Assembly: GCA_014324045.1 (NCBI GenBank)
Contig: JACOMY010000033.1
Span: forward strand, 1-32,126
Source of the DNA: Rhodospirillales bacterium
GTDB lineage: Bacteria > Pseudomonadota > Alphaproteobacteria > Kiloniellales > JACOMY01
DNA: 32,126 nucleotides
Direction: 5' to 3'
A program made the position numbers and the translations under genes. This document shows, piece by piece, positions 25,685 to 32,126 of this stretch (the stretch's first letter is position 1; every line of letters begins with the position of its first letter). The notes beneath the pieces were generated by a model. The model worked only from the letters and a program-made list of their open reading frames with translations. It was not told where the DNA came from and ran no database searches.

Positions 25685-27970
25685 CTAAGACAGGTATCCG
25701 ACAAGGGCGAGCGTGCGCTTAACGTAACCTTGCAGTTCGGCGTCATCGATCGCCTCACTGGACTTCTCAGCGTGATGATAGGACCTAGAGTATGTGTTCA
25801 GGTCGTCAAGATCATCTACAATAGTGTAAAGCAGATGCGCGTTCCCGGCAGATCTGATCTTGCCAATCATGGAGCCAAGCGTGTCCTTGTCGGTGAATTG
25901 GCTCGGATATAGACTCCGACAGTAGCCTTCGAGCGGCGGACGGATTTTCTGCACGACATCACGCGCCTTGCCCTGCCCATCGTTGTAATAGCGCTGTAGC
26001 GTTTCCACGTCGGTACGGTAAGGGGCTTTGACCGCTTCCTCGATATCCCATTGGGCAATCGTCGTGTTCTTCTTGCCGACGCGGGCAAGCTGGAGTGCCT
26101 TGCGGTCGGCGGGGGGAAGCTGGTCCCAGACCAGCTTCAAAAAATGCGGGTCGTGGGAAAGCAACAGCATCTGCTTGCAGGCATTGCCGCAGCGCTTGAT
26201 TTCCATGGCGGTCTGTTTGCGCCTGAACCTGTCCTGACTGGTAAAGGGATCGTCCAGGACAACGATCTTTTGCGCGCGGTCCGGGTCGTGCTCAAGCTGG
26301 GCTAAGAAGAAGGCTAGGGCCAGCGTGCTTCGATCGCCCGAACTGAGGGTATTCTTGAAGCTCGGCTCGGATAGCGGTGTTTCGCTGCTGCCCAGCGCAA
26401 CGGGCGTTTTGTTGATTATGATTCGGTAGCTTGAACGGGGTATCCTGCCCTTGTAGTCGTGGGTCGGCGTTGAGATGCAGAAACCAGTATTGAATCGGTC
26501 GAGGTAGCGGTTGATGCTCTTTCCGTACTGGTCGATTACGCTTTCGGTGTGCTTGTTAAGCTGGTCCTTGGCCTTAGCTTTCTGCCCTTCAAGCTTACCC
26601 TTTTCGCTCCGCAGGTCCCGGTAGGTCCGGCAAGCGGTATCGGCCTCCTCGGTATGGCGCGTCTTCTGCGCATTGAGCCGGGTGAGTTCCGCTGCGACGG
26701 TTGCTATGTCGGCCGCATCGGTCTGTTTCTTCTTGGCATCGATCCTTTGGTTGATCGCGGCGACAGACGCATTGTAGGTGGCGATCGCTTCGGCTAGTTC
26801 GGCAAGAGCCGCGGCAGCCCGCGTAAAGTCTTCGTTCCGGTCTATTGCTTCCAGAGGCGCGGCCTTTTTGCGGTCAAGCAGCGAAAGCGCCGAAGCCCGC
26901 TGGCCGGTCAGTATGGCGCGGATGTCGGTCTGCGGATCAAGCTGCGGCGGCTCAAAGGTGCAGTAATCCTGCCAGAAGGCAGCAGTCTGGCGGTTTTGCT
27001 CTAGGGTACGCTCGATGGTGGCGACGGTGCGCTCGCCAAACAGCTCTTCGACCTTGCTTGCAAGAGTGACGATCTCGTCCTTGAGGCCGCGATAGGCCTC
27101 GCCAAAATAGACTTTGTACGCATCTATCAGGGCGATGCCGTCAAGGGACTGTCCGCAGAAGGGGCAGTTGTCCTCGGCGATATAGGTCAGCCCCTCGCTT
27201 AACCAAGGCTCGCCTGTCTCGATCATGTTATGGGCGCGGATATGATCGGCGATCCGCTGCCCGGCGTCATTGGCGATGCTATCGATCGTCTTGGAAAGCG
27301 CGGCTGAAAAACCACCCGGAAGCTCAGGCAAGGACACTGTTCTTAGATCCTCGCGCTGCTCGATCTGGTCGGCCTTTTTCGCGGCCTCCAGCTCGTTCTG
27401 CTTGGCCGCGATCTTGGCATCAATCCGGTTATCTTTGGCAAGGGCGGCAAAGTCGTCGGCGTTCATATCTTTGGGCGTGTGCCGATGGACAGCAGCGCGC
27501 GCCTTATCGATGGCGCCGGTTTTCTCACGCAAGGCGGCGTCAAGGTCTTCGACCCGGCGCGCAAGGGTCACGCCCTGGCTGCCTATAATGATGCGATAGA
27601 GATTGCGCCGCTGTTCGGTATCGATGGCATCGCTGCCATGGATGTTCTCGGAAATGTAGGTGCCGTCAAATATGGCAAGCTCGGACATGACCGAAGTCCA
27701 TGTGCCGTTAGTAAATTTAACTGACTTAACTGGGCCGCCCTTTGTCGAAATCTCTACTTCAGGCTCACCTGGATAACCTAGAGTCTTGCGACCTTGGATG
27801 TAAGCGGGGTTGCCGGATTGCAGGGAGTGCAGGACCGCGCACAGCGTTGTTTTGCCGCGGCCGTTCTCGGCAAATACAAGGTTGTGGGTTTTTAAGCTCA
27901 CATCGTGGGACGCTGCGCAGTTTTGAAAGCGCCCAATGTTCTTGATCGAAACGATCTTGCTCAAACGCAT
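25685..27970 (-). CDS. AAA_13-type zinc-hook ATPase resembling RloC/PrrC anticodon nucleases
   Basis: The 761-residue protein has Walker A ENGRGKTTL (35-43). Long coiled coils (about 135-230 and 380-480) flank a CPFCGQSL zinc-hook-like motif (C269, C272). The signature is TLSSGDRSTLALAFFL (541-556), Walker B is KIVVLDDPFTSQD, and the H-loop is LLLSHDPHF. The C-terminus (about 640-761) has RPPLE (R677, E681) and later SYHH (H732/733), compatible with the Arg-Glu-His triad described for PrrC/RloC tRNA anticodon nucleases. RloC-type proteins are thought to act when restriction fails, and this gene sits beside a type III R-M pair, convergent with res. ATG 27970 has GGAG 7-10 nt upstream. ATPase family is firm; nuclease activity is inferred. 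Confidence 0.8.
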   Translation of the reverse strand: MRLSKIVSIKNIGRFQNCAASHDVSLKTHNLVFAENGRGKTTLCAVLHSLQSGNPAYIQGRKTLGYPGEPEVEISTKGGPVKSVKFTNGTWTSVMSELAIFDGTYISENIHGSDAIDTEQRRNLYRIIIGSQGVTLARRVEDLDAALREKTGAIDKARAAVHRHTPKDMNADDFAALAKDNRIDAKIAAKQNELEAAKKADQIEQREDLRTVSLPELPGGFSAALSKTIDSIANDAGQRIADHIRAHNMIETGEPWLSEGLTYIAEDNCPFCGQSLDGIALIDAYKVYFGEAYRGLKDEIVTLASKVEELFGERTVATIERTLEQNRQTAAFWQDYCTFEPPQLDPQTDIRAILTGQRASALSLLDRKKAAPLEAIDRNEDFTRAAAALAELAEAIATYNASVAAINQRIDAKKKQTDAADIATVAAELTRLNAQKTRHTEEADTACRTYRDLRSEKGKLEGQKAKAKDQLNKHTESVIDQYGKSINRYLDRFNTGFCISTPTHDYKGRIPRSSYRIIINKTPVALGSSETPLSEPSFKNTLSSGDRSTLALAFFLAQLEHDPDRAQKIVVLDDPFTSQDRFRRKQTAMEIKRCGNACKQMLLLSHDPHFLKLVWDQLPPADRKALQLARVGKKNTTIAQWDIEEAVKAPYRTDVETLQRYYNDGQGKARDVVQKIRPPLEGYCRSLYPSQFTDKDTLGSMIGKIRSAGNAHLLYTIVDDLDDLNTYSRSYHHAEKSSEAIDDAELQGYVKRTLALVGYLS

Positions 27971-28589
27971 AAGCGCTCTCCATTATAGCTGAATAGCTGA
28001 CACTCCCTAAATTGATGGCGTGCCATTTAATAGCAAGACTGCATGATCGGGCCAGCCGATCGAGCGTTTTTTGTGCCGGGCGGCGCGCCCTGGAATTCCA
28101 GCCGCATCGGAAGGCCGGAATCCGCCCGATCGTTCCCTTTGCAACCTGCACCTTTTGGGGGAGCCGTGAGATCCGTATCTTGGAAGCCATCAAGATCTTG
28201 GTTTACAATAAAAATGCTGCAATCGGGGAAAGCACCGCGGCCGGGACAGCCAAGGCAGCGGATCGCCCAAGGAATGCGGGCTGGATGGTGGTCTACCGCT
28301 TGTAGCGATGCGGTAGGAAGGGCTGGGCCGTTACCTCGGCCGGCTGCGGCGGCCGTGGGATTGGCGCGCGCCGTGCGGCACGGCCGCGCCATCGCCTTCC
28401 AGTTGGCCGAGGCCGCGGTCACCGGTCGCATAGTCGGTGCGAATGTTTGCTGCACACAGAAAAATATTACTAAGAAAAAGTTTGCCAAGGGGCGCTTTAG
28501 ACAGCACTCTGGTTGCAATCGGTCTGACGCTGCTCTCTTTAGGAAGGATCGGCTGAAGAGCAGAAACGCAGAGGGATCGGCAGGGATGC
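27971..28589. other. Non-coding interval between the AAA_13 ATPase and hicA
   Basis: No gene is supported in these roughly 620 bp. It contains one copy of a 58-bp degenerate repeat (28406-28463) that recurs at 31160-31219. The promoters of the divergent ATPase and hicA genes should lie here, but no strong consensus is visible. Confidence 0.5.
28406..28463 (+). repeat. Degenerate 58-bp repeat, copy 1
   Basis: It opens with GCCGAGGCCGCGGTCACCGG, identical at 31160, then continues with about 75% matches (TCGGTGCGAATGTTTGCTGC versus TTGGTGCAAATATCTGCTGC) to CAGAAA. The second copy lies directly before one of the 0.5-kb repeats. Confidence 0.75.
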
Positions 28590-28844
28590 ATGAGTCGGCA
28601 TGACAAACTGGTTTCCCGGTTTAGGTGCAAGCCGAAGGACTTTACCTGGGACGAGTTGGCCAGGTTGCTGGAAGGCTTCGGCTACAGCGAGGCGGAAAGG
28701 GGCAAGACAGGCGGGTCCAGGCGGCGATTCGTCCATGACAGCGCGCCGGCCATCTCGTTGCACAAGCCGCACCCCGGCAGCATCGTCAAGAGGTACGTCA
28801 TCAAGGAGATTTTGCGGATGCTGATTGAAGGAGGTCTGATATGA
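28590..28844 (+). CDS. hicA: HicA-type mRNA interferase toxin
   Basis: The 84-residue protein has the double-stranded-RNA-binding-like HicA/YcfA fold: DFTWDELARLLEGFGYSE, then GKTGGSRRRFVHDSAPAISLHKPHPG with the catalytic histidine region (HKPHP), and KRYVIKEILRMLIEGG. HicA toxins cleave mRNA and are neutralised by HicB. The gene order toxin-then-antitoxin and the 4-bp ATGA overlap with hicB are typical. The sequence looks intact, whereas its antitoxin is frameshifted. Confidence 0.88.
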   Translation: MSRHDKLVSRFRCKPKDFTWDELARLLEGFGYSEAERGKTGGSRRRFVHDSAPAISLHKPHPGSIVKRYVIKEILRMLIEGGLI

Positions 28845-29207
28845 GCAGGATGCTGGAATACCTAGAACGCCTAGAATACAAGGGGTATCTCGGCTCGGTC
28901 GAATACAGCGACGAGGACGAGGTGTGGCACGGCCGGCTGCAATTTATCCGCGACCTAGTAACCTACGAGGGCATGGATGCGAAAGGTCTCAAGGCCGCCT
29001 TCCAGGAAGCCGTGGAAGATTACCTTGAGCTTTGCGGGGCCGAGGGCCGCAAACTCAATGAGCCGCTAGTAGGCAGCTTCAAGGTCTAGCCCGGACGCGA
29101 TTGCACCGCCGTACCATGCTCTATGCCAAGGCCGGGGCATGAACCTCGATAGCGTCGTCAGCGACGCGCTGCGCCGCTCTCTCGACCACGCGGCCGGTGC
29201 GGCCTGA
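28841..29207 (+). pseudogene. hicB: HicB-type antitoxin, frameshifted: N-terminal domain intact, DNA-binding domain out of frame
   Basis: The open frame 28841-29089 encodes 82 residues of HicB N-domain (YKGYLGSVEYSDEDEVWHGR, AFQEAVEDYLELC) and stops right after LVGSFKV. HicB proteins normally continue with a helix and ribbon-helix-helix. That continuation is present out of frame: LHRRTMLYAKAG in the frame starting 29089, then GMNLDSVVSDALRRSLDHA in the frame ending at TGA 29205-29207. The second shift looks like loss of one C (GCCAAGGC-CGGGGC). The first is a net -1 near 29087. The truncated product may still bind HicA, since that function maps to the N-domain, but it should have lost operator binding. 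Confidence 0.78.
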
Positions 29208-29246
29208 TCGGCGCAGTATCGGCCAAGAGCTGTTCCCGCCGCGCTC

Positions 29247-29799
29247 TTGGCGCCGAATGTACCGCTCGCGCCTCTGCCGAACACTCTGGCGGTCCCAGTA
29301 CAATGGATGCGCTACAATGATGCGCTGCCGAGACGGGGAAACGGCGGGAGCGCTGCGCCCGGATCGTGTGGAAAGGGCCAGTTGCATGCCATTGCCGCCA
29401 GCCAGTCTTGCCGCGCTCCACCAAAAGCGCGCGCTTACCGCCGCCCGACAGCCGCCAATGTCTTGCGCGTCTGGGCCTTGCGCATCCGGGCCTTGCGCGG
29501 CACACATTCGACCTGCCGGGATGACCTCTACCCCGGAAATCCCGGTGAAATCGAAACCTGCAAAGGCTCGCCATGAACGGGGAAGCCTTGGGGACAGGTT
29601 AGTCCATGCGTCTTTTACCTTGGGCGTCCTACCTTTGGGCGTCTTACCTTGGCGGAAAGCGGAATCGTCGAGGCGGCTGCCCCTATCCGTCACAAGCCTG
29701 TTTCCGGGGTTCGGGCCGTTTCGCGGGACCGCAATTTCGGGTCCAGCGGCTGGGCTCCGCGAATTGCCGGCACGAATTGCCGGACTGGGCCGTGAATCT
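29247..29799 (+). repeat. Approximately 0.55-kb direct repeat, copy 1
   Basis: It starts near AATGTACCGCTC and ends near GACTGGGCCGTGAATCT. It matches 31224-31728 in the same orientation at high identity by eye (for example long shared runs around 29325-29345, 29410-29460, 29515-29560 and 29750-29798). Copy 1 has extra short internal duplications (GGGCCTTGCGC twice; CTTGGGCGTC/TTTGGGCGTC; GGGCCGTGAATCT twice). No convincing gene is seen. An 8-bp hairpin (CCAAGAGC/GCTCTTGG, 29223-29250) marks its left edge. Confidence 0.85.
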
Positions 29800-29883
29800 C
29801 TGGGCCGTGAATCTAGTGTCATTCATTCATTGGAGCCGATTCAGGGGGGCCACGATTCAGGGCGCAGCTGCGGCGCTGCCGCA

Positions 29884-30468
29884 CTACAAAAAATACAAGA
29901 AATTGGTGGGGCTCACGCGGGCAGCAAGCTTGGGCATTCCCTTTGCAGTCAGATCCCGAACGAGCCCGGAAGGACTGTATGGCGGATTGCTATAGTGAGA
30001 TCGAAGGTTTCGGAGCACAGTCATTGCCTCCGCCGTGTAAAGATCGAAGATTCTCGCCAGGAACGCATCGGCCTCGGTCGCCTCGATGCCGAAGGGATTG
30101 AGTTTAGGCTGCGGAAAGTCTTGCATGTTGTCCGTGACAATGTGCTGTGCGCCGCATTGGATTGCCGCCGCCAGCACATGCTTGTCGTTTGGGTCGGGAA
30201 GTGAGAGGCCGGCCTCGAGATGTTCGAATCCGCTCACCAAGGCCTCGGGGAAAACCTCTCTCATCTTTTTCTGTTGAGCGTGGACGCTGGCTTCGCAGTC
30301 CGGGCGCGCTTTGAGCAGATTTCCGGTCCATTCGTCCAGAATTCGTTCAGTCCAACGTGCCTGAAAGAGTCCTGCATCGTAGAACCGGAGCAGCAGGTCC
30401 CGCTTGCGAAAAGGGTAGAGTACGTTCGCGTCGAGCAGGACTACGAAACGGCCGGCGACGGAGCCCAT
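29884..30468 (-). CDS. PIN-domain toxin (PIN_3/COG1569-like ribonuclease)
   Basis: The 194-residue protein has the acidic PIN residues in order: VVLLDANVLYPF (D13), TERILDEW (E41/E46), LPDPNDKHVLAAAI (D95) and HIVTDNMQDFP (D113). The C-terminal 70 residues (ATEADAFLARIFDLYTAEA onward) form a helical extension typical of this longer PIN subgroup. PIN toxins are Mg-dependent RNases. Its start overlaps the upstream HTH gene by 28 bp, so both are on one message with the antitoxin first, the usual vapBC-like order. All key residues appear present. It lies between the two 0.5-kb direct repeats. Confidence 0.85.
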   Translation of the reverse strand: MGSVAGRFVVLLDANVLYPFRKRDLLLRFYDAGLFQARWTERILDEWTGNLLKARPDCEASVHAQQKKMREVFPEALVSGFEHLEAGLSLPDPNDKHVLAAAIQCGAQHIVTDNMQDFPQPKLNPFGIEATEADAFLARIFDLYTAEAMTVLRNLRSHYSNPPYSPSGLVRDLTAKGMPKLAARVSPTNFLYFL

Positions 30469-30920
30469 TCGGCGTCGAACTCCTGACCGCGGTCTGCCAG
30501 TTCATCGAGCGCCTTTTTGCGAGTGCTGTCTCTCCTTTCCTTGTAGGCCATCAAATCCTCGAACTTGATAGGCCGCTGCGATCCGGCGGGAAGGTGCGGT
30601 ATCTCGTTCTTTTGCAGCAAGGTGCCGAGGAAGGATGGCGATAGATTCAAGATGTCTGCTGCCTCCTGGGTTGTAAGCATTGCACCTGTGGGAACCAAGG
30701 TGACCATGTTGCCCTGCGCAATGTGCCCCAAAAGATCGACAATGAGATCGGCGACCGCGGGCGCAAGCTGAACCCGGTCATGGTTCGTTCCACCGAATTG
30801 CAGGCCGCCATGCTCCGTCCGGGCCTGAGCCAGCGCGCGCGAGGCTTTAGCCGCACTCGCAATTTCGTCATGCGTCGGCAATCTTCGAGTCAGAACCGTC
30901 ACCTTGGCCGGTTGCAGCAT
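30441..30920 (-). CDS. HTH (excisionase/MerR-like) antitoxin partner of the PIN toxin
   Basis: The 159-residue protein has a helix-turn-helix of the excisionase type at about 82-128: LTTQEAADILNLSPSFLGTL, then IPHLPAGSQRPIKFEDLMAY. A charged C-terminal tail (KERRDSTRKKALDELADRGQ) follows, where PIN-toxin antitoxins usually bind their toxin. ATG 30920 (MLQPAKVT) is chosen since GGGAG lies about 5 nt upstream; a start at 30959 would add 13 residues. The pair is likely self-regulated by this protein binding the region 30921-31020. Antitoxin role is inferred from the HTH-PIN arrangement. Confidence 0.8.
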   Translation of the reverse strand: MLQPAKVTVLTRRLPTHDEIASAAKASRALAQARTEHGGLQFGGTNHDRVQLAPAVADLIVDLLGHIAQGNMVTLVPTGAMLTTQEAADILNLSPSFLGTLLQKNEIPHLPAGSQRPIKFEDLMAYKERRDSTRKKALDELADRGQEFDAEWAPSPAVS

Positions 30921-31159
30921 GGGTCTCCCTTTCGTTTTTTCTTGACGAACCCATAGCAAAGCTCACCTTTGAAGACAATGCGAATTTGCATACAACGCAA
31001 ATTAGGTGTACTAACTTATAACGTAAAGAGATTCAGGCCGATTTCCGGCCGGTATGCGAGCGCTGTTTTGCGGACTTTCTGTCCGGCAGGTTCGGGGCAT
31101 TCCGCCGGTCCGCATTCCGGCTGTGAAGACGATTGCTGCCGATGGCAGCCGACAAGGGC

Positions 31160-31219
31160 GCCGAGGCCGCGGTCACCGGTCCCATGTAGTTGGTGCAAAT
31201 ATCTGCTGCATCCAGAAAG
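31160..31219 (+). repeat. Degenerate 58-bp repeat, copy 2
   Basis: It matches 28406-28463 (see there). It ends a few bases before copy 2 of the 0.5-kb repeat, so the two may be parts of one larger decayed unit. Confidence 0.72.
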
Positions 31220-31223
31220 AGTT

Positions 31224-31728
31224 GCGGCGCCAAATGTACCGCTCCGCGCCTCCTGCCGAACACTCTGGCGGTCCTAGTACAATGATGCGCTACAATCGAT
31301 GCGCTGCCGAGACGGGGAAACGGCGGGAGCGCTGTGCCCGGATCGTGTGCAAAGGGCCAAGTTGTTGCATGCCATTGCCGCCAGCCTTGCCGCGCTCCAC
31401 CAAAAGCGCGCGCTTACCGCCGCCCGACAGCCGCCAATGTCTTGCACGTCTGGGGGCCTTTGCGCGGCACACATTCGACCCGCCGGGATGACCTCTACCC
31501 CGGAAATCCCAGTGAAATCGAAACCTGCAAAGGCTCGTTATGAACGAGGAAGCCTTGGGGACAGGTTAGTCCTACCCTGACGGAAACCGGAATCGTCGAG
31601 GCGGTCGCCCCTATCCGTCACAAGCCTGTTCCCGGGGTTCGGGCCGTTTTCGCGGGACCGCAATTTCGGATCCAGCAGCTGGGCTCCGCGAATTGCCGGC
31701 ACGAATTGCCGGACTGGGCCGTGAATCT
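31224..31728 (+). repeat. Approximately 0.5-kb direct repeat, copy 2
   Basis: The direct repeat of 29247-29799, slightly shorter because it lacks the internal duplications of copy 1. The PIN/HTH toxin-antitoxin pair lies between the copies. It ends at GGCCGTGAATCT, about 55 bp before the palindrome-ended element copy B. Confidence 0.85.
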
Positions 31729-31747
31729 GGTGCTTTCTAGCAGCGAT

Positions 31748-31768
31748 CGTGCCGGAACCTCCGGCACG
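31748..31768. repeat. Short hairpin between the direct repeat and element copy B
   Basis: Nine-base arms CGTGCCGGA (31748-31756) and TCCGGCACG (31760-31768) enclose a 3-nt loop. No T-run follows. It lies outside the inferred end of element copy B. Confidence 0.7.
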
Positions 31769-31933
31769 GCGTCATCGGAGCCAAGAAGCTGGGCGTCGGC
31801 GGGTCCCCCCCCATAAGGGGGCCTAGCCGCGCCCTTCTCCGTTTTGGGCTCTGCCGTTGGCCCATGGAGGCTGGCGAAGAGCTTTGCTCGCGGCCCCGTG
31901 TGCGACGGGTTGACGCAATAGCGGAATTGCCGT

Positions 31934-31962
31934 TTGACAGCCCGATGGGAACCGGATAGCTT
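31934..31962 (+). promoter_or_regulatory. Sigma70-like promoter of the secreted-protein gene (copy B)
   Basis: TTGACA (31934-31939), 17-nt spacer, TAGCTT (31957-31962). Position and spacing are the same as in copy A, and the 20-bp tandem repeats follow at 32035-32074. Confidence 0.6.
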
Positions 31963-32088
31963 GCAGTTACAGTGTCTGTGGAGTACATGGACTCTAAATC
32001 CTGCGGTCCAAAAACCGGTGGTTGGCGGGAAAGCAAGTAAGTTTACCAGTAGAGAAGTAAGTTTACCAGTGGAGAAAGGAACGGAACA

Positions 32089-32126
32089 ATGTCCAAGATA
32101 AGAAGTTTACCCAGGTTCTGCATCGG
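32089..32126 (+). CDS. Start of the small exported protein gene (copy B, truncated by window)
   Basis: ATG 32089 encodes MSKIRSLPRFCI before the window ends. One residue differs from the copy A protein (Ile for Lys at position 4). The same GGAG/AAAGGA ribosome-binding region precedes it. Confidence 0.6.
   Translation, partial: MSKIRSLPRFCI

Larger units (their letters stand above)
31785..32126. mobile_element. Palindrome-ended element, copy B (inverted, continues beyond the window)
   Basis: The reverse complement of this stretch matches 9341-9676 closely over the hairpin, the promoter, the leader, the 20-bp repeats and the start of the secreted-protein gene. It begins GAAGCTGGGCG, the complement of the right end of copy A. 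Its terminal hairpin (31791-31834) has diverged: the arms are GGGCGTCGGCGGG and CCTAGCCGCGCCC with C-rich and G-rich inner parts, still pairable with mismatches. The far end is outside the window. Confidence 0.75.

Noticed and set aside
29197..30204. 335-codon plus-strand open frame through repeat copy 1 and the PIN gene
   Set aside because: It is antisense to the PIN toxin at its 3' half, and the matching frame in repeat copy 2 is broken.
30215..30235. tRNA T-loop-like TTCGAATCC
   Set aside because: It lies inside the PIN coding sequence and no cloverleaf surrounds it; no tRNA or rRNA gene was found anywhere.

Overview
The window is GC-rich and gene-dense. Its conserved genes (DUF1674/SDHAF4-like protein, HtpX, an rsmB–rpe–heparinase–purH order, a polar amino-acid ABC operon) suggest an alphaproteobacterium, probably Rhodospirillales-like. 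This is inferred from gene content; there is no rRNA or tRNA gene to confirm it.

Layout. (1) 1–8.2 kb is mostly housekeeping: the tail of an MmeI-like DNA methyltransferase, an Ada-like alkylation-repair protein, a DUF45 metallopeptidase, a VOC protein, a class A penicillin-binding protein, a GNAT remnant, DUF1674, HtpX, RsmB and Rpe. (2) 8.2–9.9 kb is a decayed heparinase II/III gene. It has an internal deletion, frameshifts and an approximately 811-bp insertion. The insertion has a perfect 36-bp palindrome near one end and a perfect 38-bp palindrome near the other, and it carries a small secreted coiled-coil protein with its own promoter. An inverted second copy begins at about 31.8 kb and runs off the window. 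(3) 10–16 kb holds purH, a LysE-family exporter and a four-gene amino-acid ABC importer operon. (4) 16.6–31 kb is a defence/accessory island. It contains a ParD remnant, a two-gene ATPase + DUF4276 (Toprim-like) unit, a type III restriction-modification pair (mod, res), a zinc-hook AAA_13 ATPase resembling RloC/PrrC anticodon nucleases, a HicA toxin with a frameshifted HicB, and a PIN toxin with an HTH antitoxin lying between two approximately 0.5-kb direct repeats.

The most unusual signals are the palindrome-ended element with no transposase, the ATPase/DUF4276 pair, and short tandem repeats placed at the translation starts of several accessory genes. These are 15-bp units before mod, inside the res N-terminus and at the DUF4276 start, and 20-bp units before the secreted-protein gene. 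Many remnants (GNAT, heparinase, ParD, HicB) show active gene decay. All family assignments are from reading motifs by eye; no database search was run.
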